A program made the translations under genes and the position numbers. The notes under the pieces are model-generated. The model was not told the origin of the DNA. It was given only the letters and a program-made list of their open reading frames with translations, and made no database searches. This document shows, one piece after another, positions 34,807 to 42,841 of a DNA stretch of 64,000 nt (the first letter of the stretch is position 1; every line of letters begins with the position of its first letter). Location: the NCBI GenBank assembly GCA_016124535.1, contig WGNK01000044.1, forward strand, positions 19,408-83,407, read 5' to 3'. This DNA comes from Azospirillum sp. GTDB taxonomy: Bacteria; Pseudomonadota; Alphaproteobacteria; Azospirillales; Azospirillaceae.

Positions 34807-35910
34807 TCAGGGCGCAAAAATCTCGCGGGAGATCGCTGCGATGCCCCGGTCGGCGGCAATTCTGGCAGTTGCCGCCGCGATCCAGGGCCGGACGACCACG
34901 AGGGCGGGCGGCGACAACCGGTTCAGGATGGCAATCGCTCCGCCGAAGTCGTCGCGGGCAATCGCGGTCTCCGCCTGATGCAACAGGATCGAGCGCCCAT
35001 TGCGTTCGCGCAGATTGCACAGATCCAGCGACAGGAAGGCGCCCAGTTCGCGGCAGGTCGCAGCACCCAGCGACACATCCTGGCCCGCGATGAAAGCCGG
35101 GCCCAGAAGGTCGCCGAACTGCTGGCGCAGGTCGGCGTCGGTGCGGATCCCGGTCTGGGCATAGGGGGCCAGAGCGGTCAATTCCACGCGCAGGCTCTCC
35201 GGCACCCGTGCGTTGCCGGTGACCACGCCGAGTGCTCCGGCGAAGGGGCGGCCGGTTTCCAGCGCGTCCCGCAATTGCTCCATCACCACGGCCAGGCGCA
35301 GCCGGTCGAGATCGCTGACCGCCTGGGCCGCAAGCCGGGCACCGGTGTCGGCGCCCTTGGCGGTGGCAGCAACCGCGCCGTTCAGCTGCTCGGTGGTCCG
35401 CTCCAGGGACGCGATCTGCTGGTTCGACTGATCGCCGGAACTGAGCCACGAGAGGATCAGCACCTGAGTGGCGACCAAGCCGATCAACAGCGCCACCGCC
35501 AGCAACTTGACCACCGTACCCAAGCCGCGGCGGCGGCCGGTGTCGACGGTGTGGTCGGCGCTGACCGCCCAATCGGCCTCCAGCGGCACCGGCAGGCCCC
35601 ATTCCGGTCCGAACCCGGTCATGCCGGCCGGCGGACGGATGCCAAGGCCGCGGCAGAACAGCGCGAAATCCTCATCGGTCAGTCGGCGCAGCCTGAGATC
35701 GCGGTCGATCATCATGCGCCAGCGCTCTTCCAACGATAGGGCCAGCAGCTCCTCAAGCAGCCTGGAGCTTTGCTGGTTTCGAACCACCTCCCCACTGGTT
35801 ACCAAGGCGATGGCTCCGCAATCGGGTTGACGACCGCTCTCGATGCAACCGGACCGTCCGACGCCGGGATGGGGCCCGATTCCGCGCGGCACGCGCGCCG
35901 GTCGCGACAT
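34807..35910 (-). CDS. Single-pass membrane protein of unknown function
   Basis: Up to 367 residues; the start is uncertain (ATG at 35910, or an internal GTG near 35785 after GGGGAG). The N-terminal cytoplasmic part contains a conserved-looking segment (LEERWRMMIDRDLRLRRLTDEDFALFCRGLG). A transmembrane helix follows (GTVVKLLAVALLIGLVATQV, about 132-153), then a large helical domain with an S/Q-rich coiled stretch. The C-terminal third (LAPYAQTG, LGAFLSLDLCNL, QAETAIARDDFGGAIAILNRL) faintly recalls mitofilin/HemX-like COG4223 proteins. No function is assigned. Confidence 0.6.
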   Translation of the reverse strand: MSRPARVPRGIGPHPGVGRSGCIESGRQPDCGAIALVTSGEVVRNQQSSRLLEELLALSLEERWRMMIDRDLRLRRLTDEDFALFCRGLGIRPPAGMTGFGPEWGLPVPLEADWAVSADHTVDTGRRRGLGTVVKLLAVALLIGLVATQVLILSWLSSGDQSNQQIASLERTTEQLNGAVAATAKGADTGARLAAQAVSDLDRLRLAVVMEQLRDALETGRPFAGALGVVTGNARVPESLRVELTALAPYAQTGIRTDADLRQQFGDLLGPAFIAGQDVSLGAATCRELGAFLSLDLCNLRERNGRSILLHQAETAIARDDFGGAIAILNRLSPPALVVVRPWIAAATARIAADRGIAAISREIFAP

Positions 35911-36035
35911 TCTGACCCAACAATCATCGTTGAATCATGGCGCAGAGGCAAGTGAACCCCGGATAAAAATGCGCGGCGTGGTTTGACGGCCCGGTCATTT
36001 CGGCGACGACGCCGGCCAAGCGGGTCATTGCGGCG

Positions 36036-36548
36036 TCACCGGCGGTCCCGAACCAGGGCGACGGCGGTTTTGCCGCGCTGGAACTCCGCCCGCAGCTGCG
36101 CCCGCAGGCGGACCGGGTCAAAATTGAGCAAAGTACCGCCGGACTCGAAATGCTGGACCAACACCCGGCCCTGGGCATAGGTGATCGCCCCCGACAACAG
36201 CGAGGTGGCGGCGCCGCCGGCCAGGGTTCCTACCACCGGCACGGCCTTGATCAGGCTGGACAGCCCCAGCGCCGACGCCACCGGCAGGGCGCCGACCAGC
36301 GCGGAAACCGCGGCGGCGGCATGGTGGCGGGAAAACGGCACGCCGTATTCCCGGCACAGCTCATCGACCATCTTGATCTGCAGGCCGATCAGCAAGGCGG
36401 TGTCCAGCAGTGGCGCCGGCACCAAGCCGATCGCCATCGACGTGATCACGTCGTCCTTCAGAATATTCTCGATTCGCTGGAGATCCGGCCACAGCCGTCC
36501 GGACACTGCCGTTCCGGCGCTGCCCTCGGCTTCCCGACCTCCGTCCAT
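36036..36548 (-). CDS. DUF697 / YcjF-like membrane protein
   Basis: A 170-residue protein matching DUF697: IENILKDDVITSMAIGLVPAPLLDTALLIGLQ reads as two hydrophobic helices with the conserved Pro, followed by QIKMVDELCREYGVPFSRHHA and a third and fourth hydrophobic stretch (LVGALPVASALGLSSLIKAV, VVGTLAGGAATSLLSGAITY). The tail ends DPVRLRAQLRAEFQRGK. Members are inner-membrane proteins often linked to stress or GTPase genes; the exact role is unknown. The ATG at 36548 was chosen over an upstream start. It lies 28 bp downstream of the cysteine hydrolase on the same strand. Confidence 0.8.
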   Translation of the reverse strand: MDGGREAEGSAGTAVSGRLWPDLQRIENILKDDVITSMAIGLVPAPLLDTALLIGLQIKMVDELCREYGVPFSRHHAAAAVSALVGALPVASALGLSSLIKAVPVVGTLAGGAATSLLSGAITYAQGRVLVQHFESGGTLLNFDPVRLRAQLRAEFQRGKTAVALVRDRR

Positions 36549-36576
36549 CGCATCGCCTTTCCGGTTGCGGTCCTGT

Positions 36577-37662
36577 TCAGGGCTGGTTCCGGGCCAGCGG
36601 TTGCAGCCCCGGCCAGTCCGCGATGTCGTCACCGGCACCGACCAGGTTGACCCCGAGCCCGGCCCAGCGGGTGAATGCCGCTTCGGTCAGGTCGGTGAAA
36701 TCGACCACCGGCGCGCCATCGGCGCCGAACACCACCACCGGCGAGCAACAGTCGCGCAGGATGAAGACCTTGCGCAGCAGGTCTGGGTCCAGCGCGGCGA
36801 TCTCGGTCACCAGGTCATCGAGACTCCACATCACGCAGTGGCTCGCCGCCTGGCCGGCCACCACCACCGCGTCGTTGCGAACCAGTCGCCCGATCAGGTT
36901 GTGGTTTTTCTCGGCAAGGACGCCCTGGCCGTCCCAGCGGTCGCGCACCTCGGCGCCGAACACGCTGTAATTCTCGGTCCACGGGTTGCTGCCCTTGATC
37001 TCGACCACGCTCTGGACCCGGCGCACCGCGCTGTGGAACATCCGCGCCGCCTGCAAGACACCGACCAGGGCGTGGCCCTCGTCGCCGAGCAGGCAGTGAT
37101 AGGGCCAGACGGTCAGGCTGTATTTGCCGGCGCGTTCCAGGGTCTCGACGTAGTGACGGGCCTGATGTACCGCCCAATCGTAATCGGGCCGGCCGTCGCC
37201 ACCCGGCACCAGGTGTGCGGCGGCGGGATCGACCTGCCAGCGCCCGGACCGGACATCGTCGGCCGAGATCATGGTGAACGGCACCGGTCGCGCCCCGGAG
37301 CCATCGACCCAGAAGGCGTCAAAGAAAATCTGCATCCCGAAATGGGAATCCATGGTCGGGGTGATCCGGGTCAGCCGGTGCAGATTGCGGTAGATGAATC
37401 CGGCGATCCGCCGGGTGTCTTCGACCGCCCCGACCTTCGACCGGCCGGCGACGAACAGAGAGCCCTCGGGCAGACAGAAATCCTTCTGGACGTCGATCAG
37501 CAGCAGCTCGATCCGCAATCGGTCCTCGGCCGCCGGCGCGATCGCGAAGCGCCGCCGCCACAGCTCGGCCTCGGCGCGCAAGGGCAGCATCTCCGGTCGG
37601 TAGGTCCAGGACGACGCCTGGGCCGGTTCATAAAAGCCAGGAGTGTGGTCGATCACGGGCAT
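36577..37662 (-). CDS. Isochorismatase-family cysteine hydrolase
   Basis: A 361-residue cytoplasmic enzyme with the nicotinamidase/isochorismatase triad: Asp in LLIDVQKDF, a basic residue in the VWPYHCLLGDEGHAL region, and Cys in VVVAGQAASHCVMWS. The metal-site DxH equivalent is TMDSHFGMQIF. It is longer than nicotinamidase (about 200 residues), with an N-terminal extension and an insertion around ISADDVRSGRWQVDP. The substrate is unknown. The ATG at 37662 begins MPVIDHTPGFYEP. It probably shares a transcript with the DUF697 gene. Confidence 0.85.
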   Translation of the reverse strand: MPVIDHTPGFYEPAQASSWTYRPEMLPLRAEAELWRRRFAIAPAAEDRLRIELLLIDVQKDFCLPEGSLFVAGRSKVGAVEDTRRIAGFIYRNLHRLTRITPTMDSHFGMQIFFDAFWVDGSGARPVPFTMISADDVRSGRWQVDPAAAHLVPGGDGRPDYDWAVHQARHYVETLERAGKYSLTVWPYHCLLGDEGHALVGVLQAARMFHSAVRRVQSVVEIKGSNPWTENYSVFGAEVRDRWDGQGVLAEKNHNLIGRLVRNDAVVVAGQAASHCVMWSLDDLVTEIAALDPDLLRKVFILRDCCSPVVVFGADGAPVVDFTDLTEAAFTRWAGLGVNLVGAGDDIADWPGLQPLARNQP

Positions 37663-37690
37663 GGGCGGTCTCCGTCGCACCGGGCTCAGA

Positions 37691-38470
37691 TTATTGTCCG
37701 GCCTTTCGGCACAACAGCAGAAAATTGGCGTTGACCCGGTGGCGCCGCTTCAGGTGCGGCGTCAGCAGCCGGTCGGCGGCCAGGATTCGGGCGGCGAGGC
37801 CGGCCAGGGCGAGCCGGTCGGGCAGGTCGCGGCCGTAGATCCGGTAGTGGAAGGGATGGCCATAGGCGGCCAGCCGTGCCGCCGGGGTGTCGAGAGTGCG
37901 GTCTTCCCGGGTGTCGGAGGTCGGGTCAAACGGCACCATCAGCACGGCCCAGCCGCCGGGCCTGAGCACACGGGCGAGTTCGGCCATGGCAAGCTGGTCG
38001 TCGCGAACATGCTCCAGGACATGGGACGACAGGATCACGTCGAAATGCCCGTCCGGAAACGGCAGCCGGGTCAGATCGGCGCGGATATCCGCGTCCGGAT
38101 CATCGCGGTCGAGCGTGACATAGCGGCGGCCATGGCGGGGCTTCAAGCGCTCCTGCAGGGCGGGTTCGGCCGCGGTATGCAGGATGCGGTAGCGGCGCCT
38201 CATCAGGTCGGTCGACCGCGTGAGGTAGAGCCAGAGCAGCCGGTGACGCTCGACCGAACCGCAGCCCGGACAGACCGCGTTGCGGCGCCCGGCCAAACCG
38301 AAGCGCAGGAACCGGCGGGCGCTGAGGCCGCAGATCGGACAGACCAGAACGCCGGGCGCCACCCTGCGGGGGCGAGGCACGCGGTGGTGCCTGGATTGGG
38401 CATAGAGCGTCCGCTCGTCGAGTTCGCCGCTCGCGATCCGGCCAAGGTGGCGCCCCAAGGCATACAGCAT
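37691..38470 (-). CDS. Class I SAM-dependent methyltransferase with zinc-ribbon N-terminus
   Basis: A 259-residue protein. Near residue 45 are two CxxC pairs (CPICG and CPGCG) that look like a zinc ribbon. The Methyltransf_11-type part carries DADIRADLTRLPFPDGHFDVILSSHVLEHV and the post-motif ELARVLRPGGWAVLMVPF. The arrangement resembles methyltransferases in polysaccharide or lipid modification loci, but no such locus is here. The ATG at 38470 gives MLYALGRHLG and was preferred to an upstream start. Confidence 0.82.
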   Translation of the reverse strand: MLYALGRHLGRIASGELDERTLYAQSRHHRVPRPRRVAPGVLVCPICGLSARRFLRFGLAGRRNAVCPGCGSVERHRLLWLYLTRSTDLMRRRYRILHTAAEPALQERLKPRHGRRYVTLDRDDPDADIRADLTRLPFPDGHFDVILSSHVLEHVRDDQLAMAELARVLRPGGWAVLMVPFDPTSDTREDRTLDTPAARLAAYGHPFHYRIYGRDLPDRLALAGLAARILAADRLLTPHLKRRHRVNANFLLLCRKAGQ

Positions 38471-38489
38471 CGTGGACGCCGAGCGCGGT

Positions 38490-38795
38490 TCAGTAGGTCG
38501 GCTCTTTATAGAAGACGTCACCGGCTATGCCGCCGACCGCGGTGCTGGCGGCGATGCCGGCGCCCCACGCCGCCCAGCTGACCAAGCCCAGATAGCCGCT
38601 CAGCATGTTGAAGATCACCGCACCGTTCATGGCGTTGGCGCCGATATTGATGATCCGCGCCACCTTGGCCTGGGCCGGTGGCAGCGGCCGGAGGCCGAAC
38701 TGATAGGTTTCACGCTTGGGGCCATGCTGGGCAAAGGCCGCAGCAGGCGCCAGGGCCAGCAGAACGACGGTAAGGGCGATCAACACTTTGCGCAT
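38490..38795 (-). CDS. Small exported protein of unknown function
   Basis: A 101-residue protein starting MRKVLIALTVVLLALAPAAAFAQ, a clear signal peptide. The mature part of about 78 residues has a possible membrane-inserting segment (VIFNMLSGYLGLVSWAAWGAGIAASTAVGG). There are no cysteines and I see no known motif. It lies 19 bp upstream of the methyltransferase on the same strand and may share its transcript. Confidence 0.7.
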   Translation of the reverse strand: MRKVLIALTVVLLALAPAAAFAQHGPKRETYQFGLRPLPPAQAKVARIINIGANAMNGAVIFNMLSGYLGLVSWAAWGAGIAASTAVGGIAGDVFYKEPTY

Positions 38796-38948
38796 GAGGG
38801 CAGAATTCCCGGACGGTGCAGGGGACGCCAAGGCTGACAGGACTCGCCGGTCCGCGTCAACGCGTAAATGCATGGTCATGAACCGCGCAAGAGCGCGCGT
38901 GTTCCGCCGGCCGGAGCGGCCACCGGGGCTGGCGTCGCAGTCGGAACA

Positions 38949-39539
38949 CTAGCCGCTCCAGTCCTCCTTGAGGATGGCGTAGAGCCGGTGGTCGCACCAA
39001 TCGCCGTTGATCCGCAGATAGCCGCGGGCGAATCCTTCATAGTGGAAGCCGAGTTTCTCCAACAGGCCGCGGCTGGGCAGGTTATTGGGCAGGCAGGACG
39101 CTTCGATGCGGTGCAGACCGAGCCGGCCGAAGGCGAAATCGAGCGCCAGCCGCACCGCGGCGCCGGTGAAGCCCTGGCGGGCGTAAGCCTGGCCGACCCA
39201 ATAGCCGAGCGTCGCCGACTGCGCCACGCCGCGCCGGACATTGCCCAGGCCGAGACCGCCGACCAGGGTATCGAATCGCTTCTCGAAGGTGAGGAAGCTG
39301 TACGCCTCGTCTTCGCGCCATTCGGTGCCCTGTCGCCGCAGGCGGCGCAGAAAGGCGGCACGCGAGAGGGTGTCGGCCGGCCAGGTCGGTTCCCAGGGGG
39401 TAAGAAAGCCGCGGCTGCGCGCGCGCAGCTCGGCCCATTCCTGCCAGTCGCGGGCCTGCGCCGGCCGCAGATAGGCCTGCTCGCCGTCGAGCCGCACCGC
39501 CGGTGCGCTAACCAAGCCGCTACCCAGGAGCCGGATCAT
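38949..39539 (-). CDS. RimJ-like GNAT acetyltransferase
   Basis: A 196-residue GNAT enzyme of the ribosomal-protein-alanine acetyltransferase (RimJ/RimL) type: YLRPAQARDWQEWAELRARS, LGYWVGQAYARQGFTGAAVR for acetyl-CoA binding, LGLHRIEASCLPNNLPSRGLLEKLGFHYEG, and a YLRINGDWCDHRLYAIL ending. It probably acetylates the N-terminus of a protein. It is the third gene of a thrC / M16 peptidase / acetyltransferase operon (gap 45 bp), an order I recall as common in alphaproteobacteria. Confidence 0.9.
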   Translation of the reverse strand: MIRLLGSGLVSAPAVRLDGEQAYLRPAQARDWQEWAELRARSRGFLTPWEPTWPADTLSRAAFLRRLRRQGTEWREDEAYSFLTFEKRFDTLVGGLGLGNVRRGVAQSATLGYWVGQAYARQGFTGAAVRLALDFAFGRLGLHRIEASCLPNNLPSRGLLEKLGFHYEGFARGYLRINGDWCDHRLYAILKEDWSG

Positions 39540-39584
39540 GGTGTCTCCCGGGTCAGAGCCCGCCGCCGACCGGTTCCCGCCTGG

Positions 39585-40853
39585 TCACGCCAGCCGATCC
39601 ATGATGCGCTCATAGCCGTCCAGACCGTCGATCGGCCCGAGCGCCGCCACGGTCGGCGGCCGTTCCCGCAGGCGCCGGGCGACCCGGTGGACCGCCTGGA
39701 CATCGACCGCGGCGATGTTGGCGACGATCTCGGACGTCGGCAGCGGCCGGCCATAGATCAGCAGCTGCTGCCCCAGATGCTCGCAGCGCGACATCGTGCT
39801 CTCCTGTGCCATCAGAGTCCCGGCGCGAAGCTGGGCGCGGGCGCGTTGGACTTCGTCCTCCTTGACCTCGCGGGCGACCTTGACGATTTCGTCGCACAGG
39901 ATCGGGGTCAGAGTCGCGACCTGATCGGCGCCGGTGCCGGCATAGATGCCAAACAGCCCGCCGTCGCGATAGGCGCCGGAAAAGCTGTAGATCGAGTAGA
40001 CCAGGCCGCGCTTCTCCCGAACTTCCTGGAACAGGCGCGACGACATCCCGCCGCCCAGCAGCGTCGACAGCACCAGCAGCGCGTAGTAGTCGGGATCGTA
40101 GACGCTGAGGCCGTTGAACGCGATCACCAGATGCATCTGTTCGAGGTCACGGTCCTCGCGGTAGTCGCCGCCGCGATAGACCGCAGTGTCGAGCGACCGG
40201 GTTTCAACCCTGGGCAGACCGGCGAAGGCCTTGGCGGCAAGTTCGACCAGGATATCGTGATCGATCTTGCCGGCCGCCGCCAGCACCATCGCCGGGCCGC
40301 CATAGTGGCCATGCAGGTAGTCGGTCAGCGCCGTTCGGCCCAGGCCGCTGACGGTCTCGCGCGACCCCAGCACCGGCCGGCCCAGCGCCTGGTCGGGAAA
40401 CGCGGTCAGTTGCAGGTAGTCGAACACGATGTCGTCGGGCGTATCGATCGCCTGGCCGATTTCCTGCAGCACGACCTCGCGCTCGCGGCTGAGTTCGGTC
40501 TCGTCGAGCAGTGAATTCTGCAGCATGTCGGCGATGATATCGAGCGCCAGCGGCACGTCATCGGCCAGCACCTTTCCGTAATAGGCGGTCTGCTCGCGGG
40601 TGGTATAGGCGTTGAGCTGGCCGCCGACATTCTCGATCTCCTCTGAGATCGCAAAGGCCGATCGCCGCGCAGTGCCCTTGAACAGCATGTGCTCGATCAG
40701 ATGGGCGACGCCGTTGACCTCGGCCCGCTCGTTACGGGTGCCGACCCCGACCCACAGTCCGAGCGTGACGGTCTCGACGCCGGCCATCGGATCGGTGGCG
40801 ACCCGCAAACCGTTGTCGAGGGTGGTGACCCTGATGCCGCCAGGTCCATGCAT
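39585..40853 (-). CDS. M16 family zinc peptidase (processing-peptidase-like)
   Basis: A 422-residue pitrilysin-family protease. The inverted zinc motif is present in AHLIEHMLFKGT (HxxEH), with the third ligand Glu in LQEIGQAIDTPDD. The RRSAFAISEEIENVGGQLNAYTTRE block is typical of the bacterial homologues of mitochondrial processing peptidase beta. It has no signal peptide. The ATG at 40853 lies 1 bp beyond the thrC stop, with AGGAG inside the thrC tail, so the two are translationally linked. Confidence 0.92.
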   Translation of the reverse strand: MHGPGGIRVTTLDNGLRVATDPMAGVETVTLGLWVGVGTRNERAEVNGVAHLIEHMLFKGTARRSAFAISEEIENVGGQLNAYTTREQTAYYGKVLADDVPLALDIIADMLQNSLLDETELSREREVVLQEIGQAIDTPDDIVFDYLQLTAFPDQALGRPVLGSRETVSGLGRTALTDYLHGHYGGPAMVLAAAGKIDHDILVELAAKAFAGLPRVETRSLDTAVYRGGDYREDRDLEQMHLVIAFNGLSVYDPDYYALLVLSTLLGGGMSSRLFQEVREKRGLVYSIYSFSGAYRDGGLFGIYAGTGADQVATLTPILCDEIVKVAREVKEDEVQRARAQLRAGTLMAQESTMSRCEHLGQQLLIYGRPLPTSEIVANIAAVDVQAVHRVARRLRERPPTVAALGPIDGLDGYERIMDRLA

Positions 40854-40854
40854 G

Positions 40855-42306
40855 TCAGGCCACTCCTGTTTCCCGGACCGAGCCGGTGAGATGTGCGTGT
40901 CGGCGCACGAAAGCCTGCACCGCGGCCAAATCATTGGGCAACACCGTGACCCGCTCGGGCCGCTGCAGCAGATCGCCCAAACGCGCGGGCAGGGCCGGGC
41001 GCCGACCGGTTGCTTGTTCGACCGCGTCGGGAAATTTGGCCGGATGGGCGCAGGCCAGCGCGACCACCGGAACCGTTGGATCCAGCGCGGGTCCCTCCCC
41101 TGCCCCGCCGGCGATCGCCGCACGCGCCGCCGCCACCCCGACCGCGGTATGGGGATCGATCGCCAGACCGGCGTCACGCCAGGTCTGGGAAATCGTCGCC
41201 CTGGTCCCGGCATCATCGCAGCGCCAGCCGGCGAACAGCCCGGCCGTTGCGGCGCGTTGGGCCGGCGTCACCGAAAACCGCCCGTCAGCGCGCAACCGCT
41301 CCATGGTTGCGGCGACCGCGGTCCCATCCCGGCCGCCGAGATCGAACAGCAAGCGTTCGAAGTTGCTCGAGATCTGGATGTCCATGCTGGGACTCAAAGT
41401 AGGCGTCACCGGCGCCGGGACCATGGCCCCGGTGGCGAAGAATCGGGTCAGAATGTCGTTGCTGTTGCTGCCGACGATCAGACGCGCGATCGGCACCCCC
41501 ATCGCGCGCGCCGCATAGGCTGCATAGACATTGCCGAAATTGCCGGTCGGTACCGCGAAGGCGATCTCGCGGTCGGGCGCGCCCAGCGCCACCGCCGCCC
41601 CGACGTAATAGACGATCTGGGCCATGATCCGCGCCCAGTTGATCGAATTGACCGCCGACAGGTTGAACGTGTCGCGAAAGCCCTGGTCGTTGAACATCGC
41701 CTTGACCAGGTCCTGGCAGTCGTCGAAGCTGCCCTCGATCGCCAGGTTGAACACATTGGCCGCCATCACCGTGGTCATCTGACGGCGCTGGACCTCGGAT
41801 GTCCGGCCCTTGGGGTGGAGCATGAAGATGTCGAGATGGGCGCGGTCGCGGCAGGCCTCGATCGCAGCGGAGCCAGTGTCGCCAGAGGTGGCGCCGACCA
41901 CGGTGACGCGGGCGCCCCGTGCGCCCAGCACATCGTCGAACAGCCGCCCCAGCAGTTGCAGCGCGACATCCTTGAACGCCAGCGTCGGCCCGTGGAACAG
42001 CTCCATCAGCCACAGCCGCTGGTCGATCTGGACCAGCGGCGCGACCCCACGGTGGTCGAACCCGGCATAGGCCGCCGCCACCAGCCGGCGGAACTCACCC
42101 TCCGGAATGGCGCCGCCCAGAAACGGCAGCATTACCCGGGTCGCCAACTCGGCATAGGGCAGGCCGCGGAGCGCGCGCAGATCGGCAGCGGAGAACACCG
42201 GCCAGGCGTCGGGCACATAGAGCCCGCCGTCACGGGCCAGCCCGGTCAGCAGCGTGTCCTGGAAGGAAAGAAGCGGGGCTTGCCCCCGCGTACTGACGTA
42301 ACGCAC
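40855..42306 (-). CDS. thrC: Threonine synthase
   Basis: A 483-residue PLP enzyme that turns O-phosphohomoserine into threonine. It shows YVSTRGQAPLLSFQDTLLTGLARDGGLYVP at the start (seen in two parts), the PLP lysine in GPTLAFKDVALQLL, VGATSGDTGSAAIEA, and FAVPTGNFGNVYAAYAA. Length and order match the long bacterial ThrC. The start is a GTG at 42306 with AGCAGGCGG upstream. It leads the operon with the M16 peptidase and the acetyltransferase, and is divergent from leuA across a 535-bp gap. Confidence 0.95.
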   Translation of the reverse strand: MRYVSTRGQAPLLSFQDTLLTGLARDGGLYVPDAWPVFSAADLRALRGLPYAELATRVMLPFLGGAIPEGEFRRLVAAAYAGFDHRGVAPLVQIDQRLWLMELFHGPTLAFKDVALQLLGRLFDDVLGARGARVTVVGATSGDTGSAAIEACRDRAHLDIFMLHPKGRTSEVQRRQMTTVMAANVFNLAIEGSFDDCQDLVKAMFNDQGFRDTFNLSAVNSINWARIMAQIVYYVGAAVALGAPDREIAFAVPTGNFGNVYAAYAARAMGVPIARLIVGSNSNDILTRFFATGAMVPAPVTPTLSPSMDIQISSNFERLLFDLGGRDGTAVAATMERLRADGRFSVTPAQRAATAGLFAGWRCDDAGTRATISQTWRDAGLAIDPHTAVGVAAARAAIAGGAGEGPALDPTVPVVALACAHPAKFPDAVEQATGRRPALPARLGDLLQRPERVTVLPNDLAAVQAFVRRHAHLTGSVRETGVA

Positions 42307-42841
42307 CGACCGCCTGCTTTCACGAGTGTGCTTTTTGGAACCGTTCCGACTTTAGCGATTTTGCTAAACTACCGGCATGAGCCCGGCTCGCGCAAGCCTG
42401 TGGGGGACCTGCGGGCGGGTAATCGCTTGGACCGGAGGCGCAGATCGCTTCGGACCGCGGGACCGTTGCCGGTTTTGCCCGATCGCCTCTGCCGGCCGGC
42501 GGCGCCGAAAGACCGGTTGCTAATGATTGACCCTGGCCGGCCGGATCGCTATGTTAGCGCTATGGTTCGGCCACTGACCTTTCGCGCGGGCGCGCTTCGA
42601 CTTACCGACCCGGTCTCCTCGGGAGCCCGGGACGTCGTCGCTTTTTCGCCTGTCAATGATCGAAGGTCCGTCTGCCGTGAGCGTTTCCGCCGCTGAGCCT
42701 TCCCGCCGCAACCGTCATGTGATCGCCCGCACCCGGCATTTGGCGCGACTTCGGCGTTGATCAGCCTTTGTCGCAGCCTGCCGCTTGTCCGCTCATGATC
42801 CGGCTGCCTTGGAAGAAAGCCGGAAACCAGGGAATTCCTCG
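42307..42841. promoter_or_regulatory. thrC-leuA divergent intergenic region with palindromes and a promoter candidate
   Basis: Next to thrC are two palindromes: GGAACCGTTCC (about 42337-42347) and TTTAGCGATTTTGCTAAA (42351-42368). For leuA, TTGACC (42527) and TATGTT (42550) with 17-bp spacing form a good promoter, giving a leader of about 280 nt. Two short plus-strand frames (42377-42523 and 42562-42696) are open but neither looks clearly coding. No riboswitch was recognised. Confidence 0.45.

Noticed and set aside
40612..42696. A 694-codon plus-strand frame across the M16 and thrC genes.
   Set aside because: It is antisense to two fully recognisable genes; only its last 130 bp lie in the thrC-leuA gap and they do not look coding.
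42734..42780. A possible leucine leader peptide upstream of leuA (TTG start, LCRSLPLVRS-like).
   Set aside because: It has only about four Leu codons, no ATG, no ribosome site, and no clear alternative terminator and anti-terminator stems.
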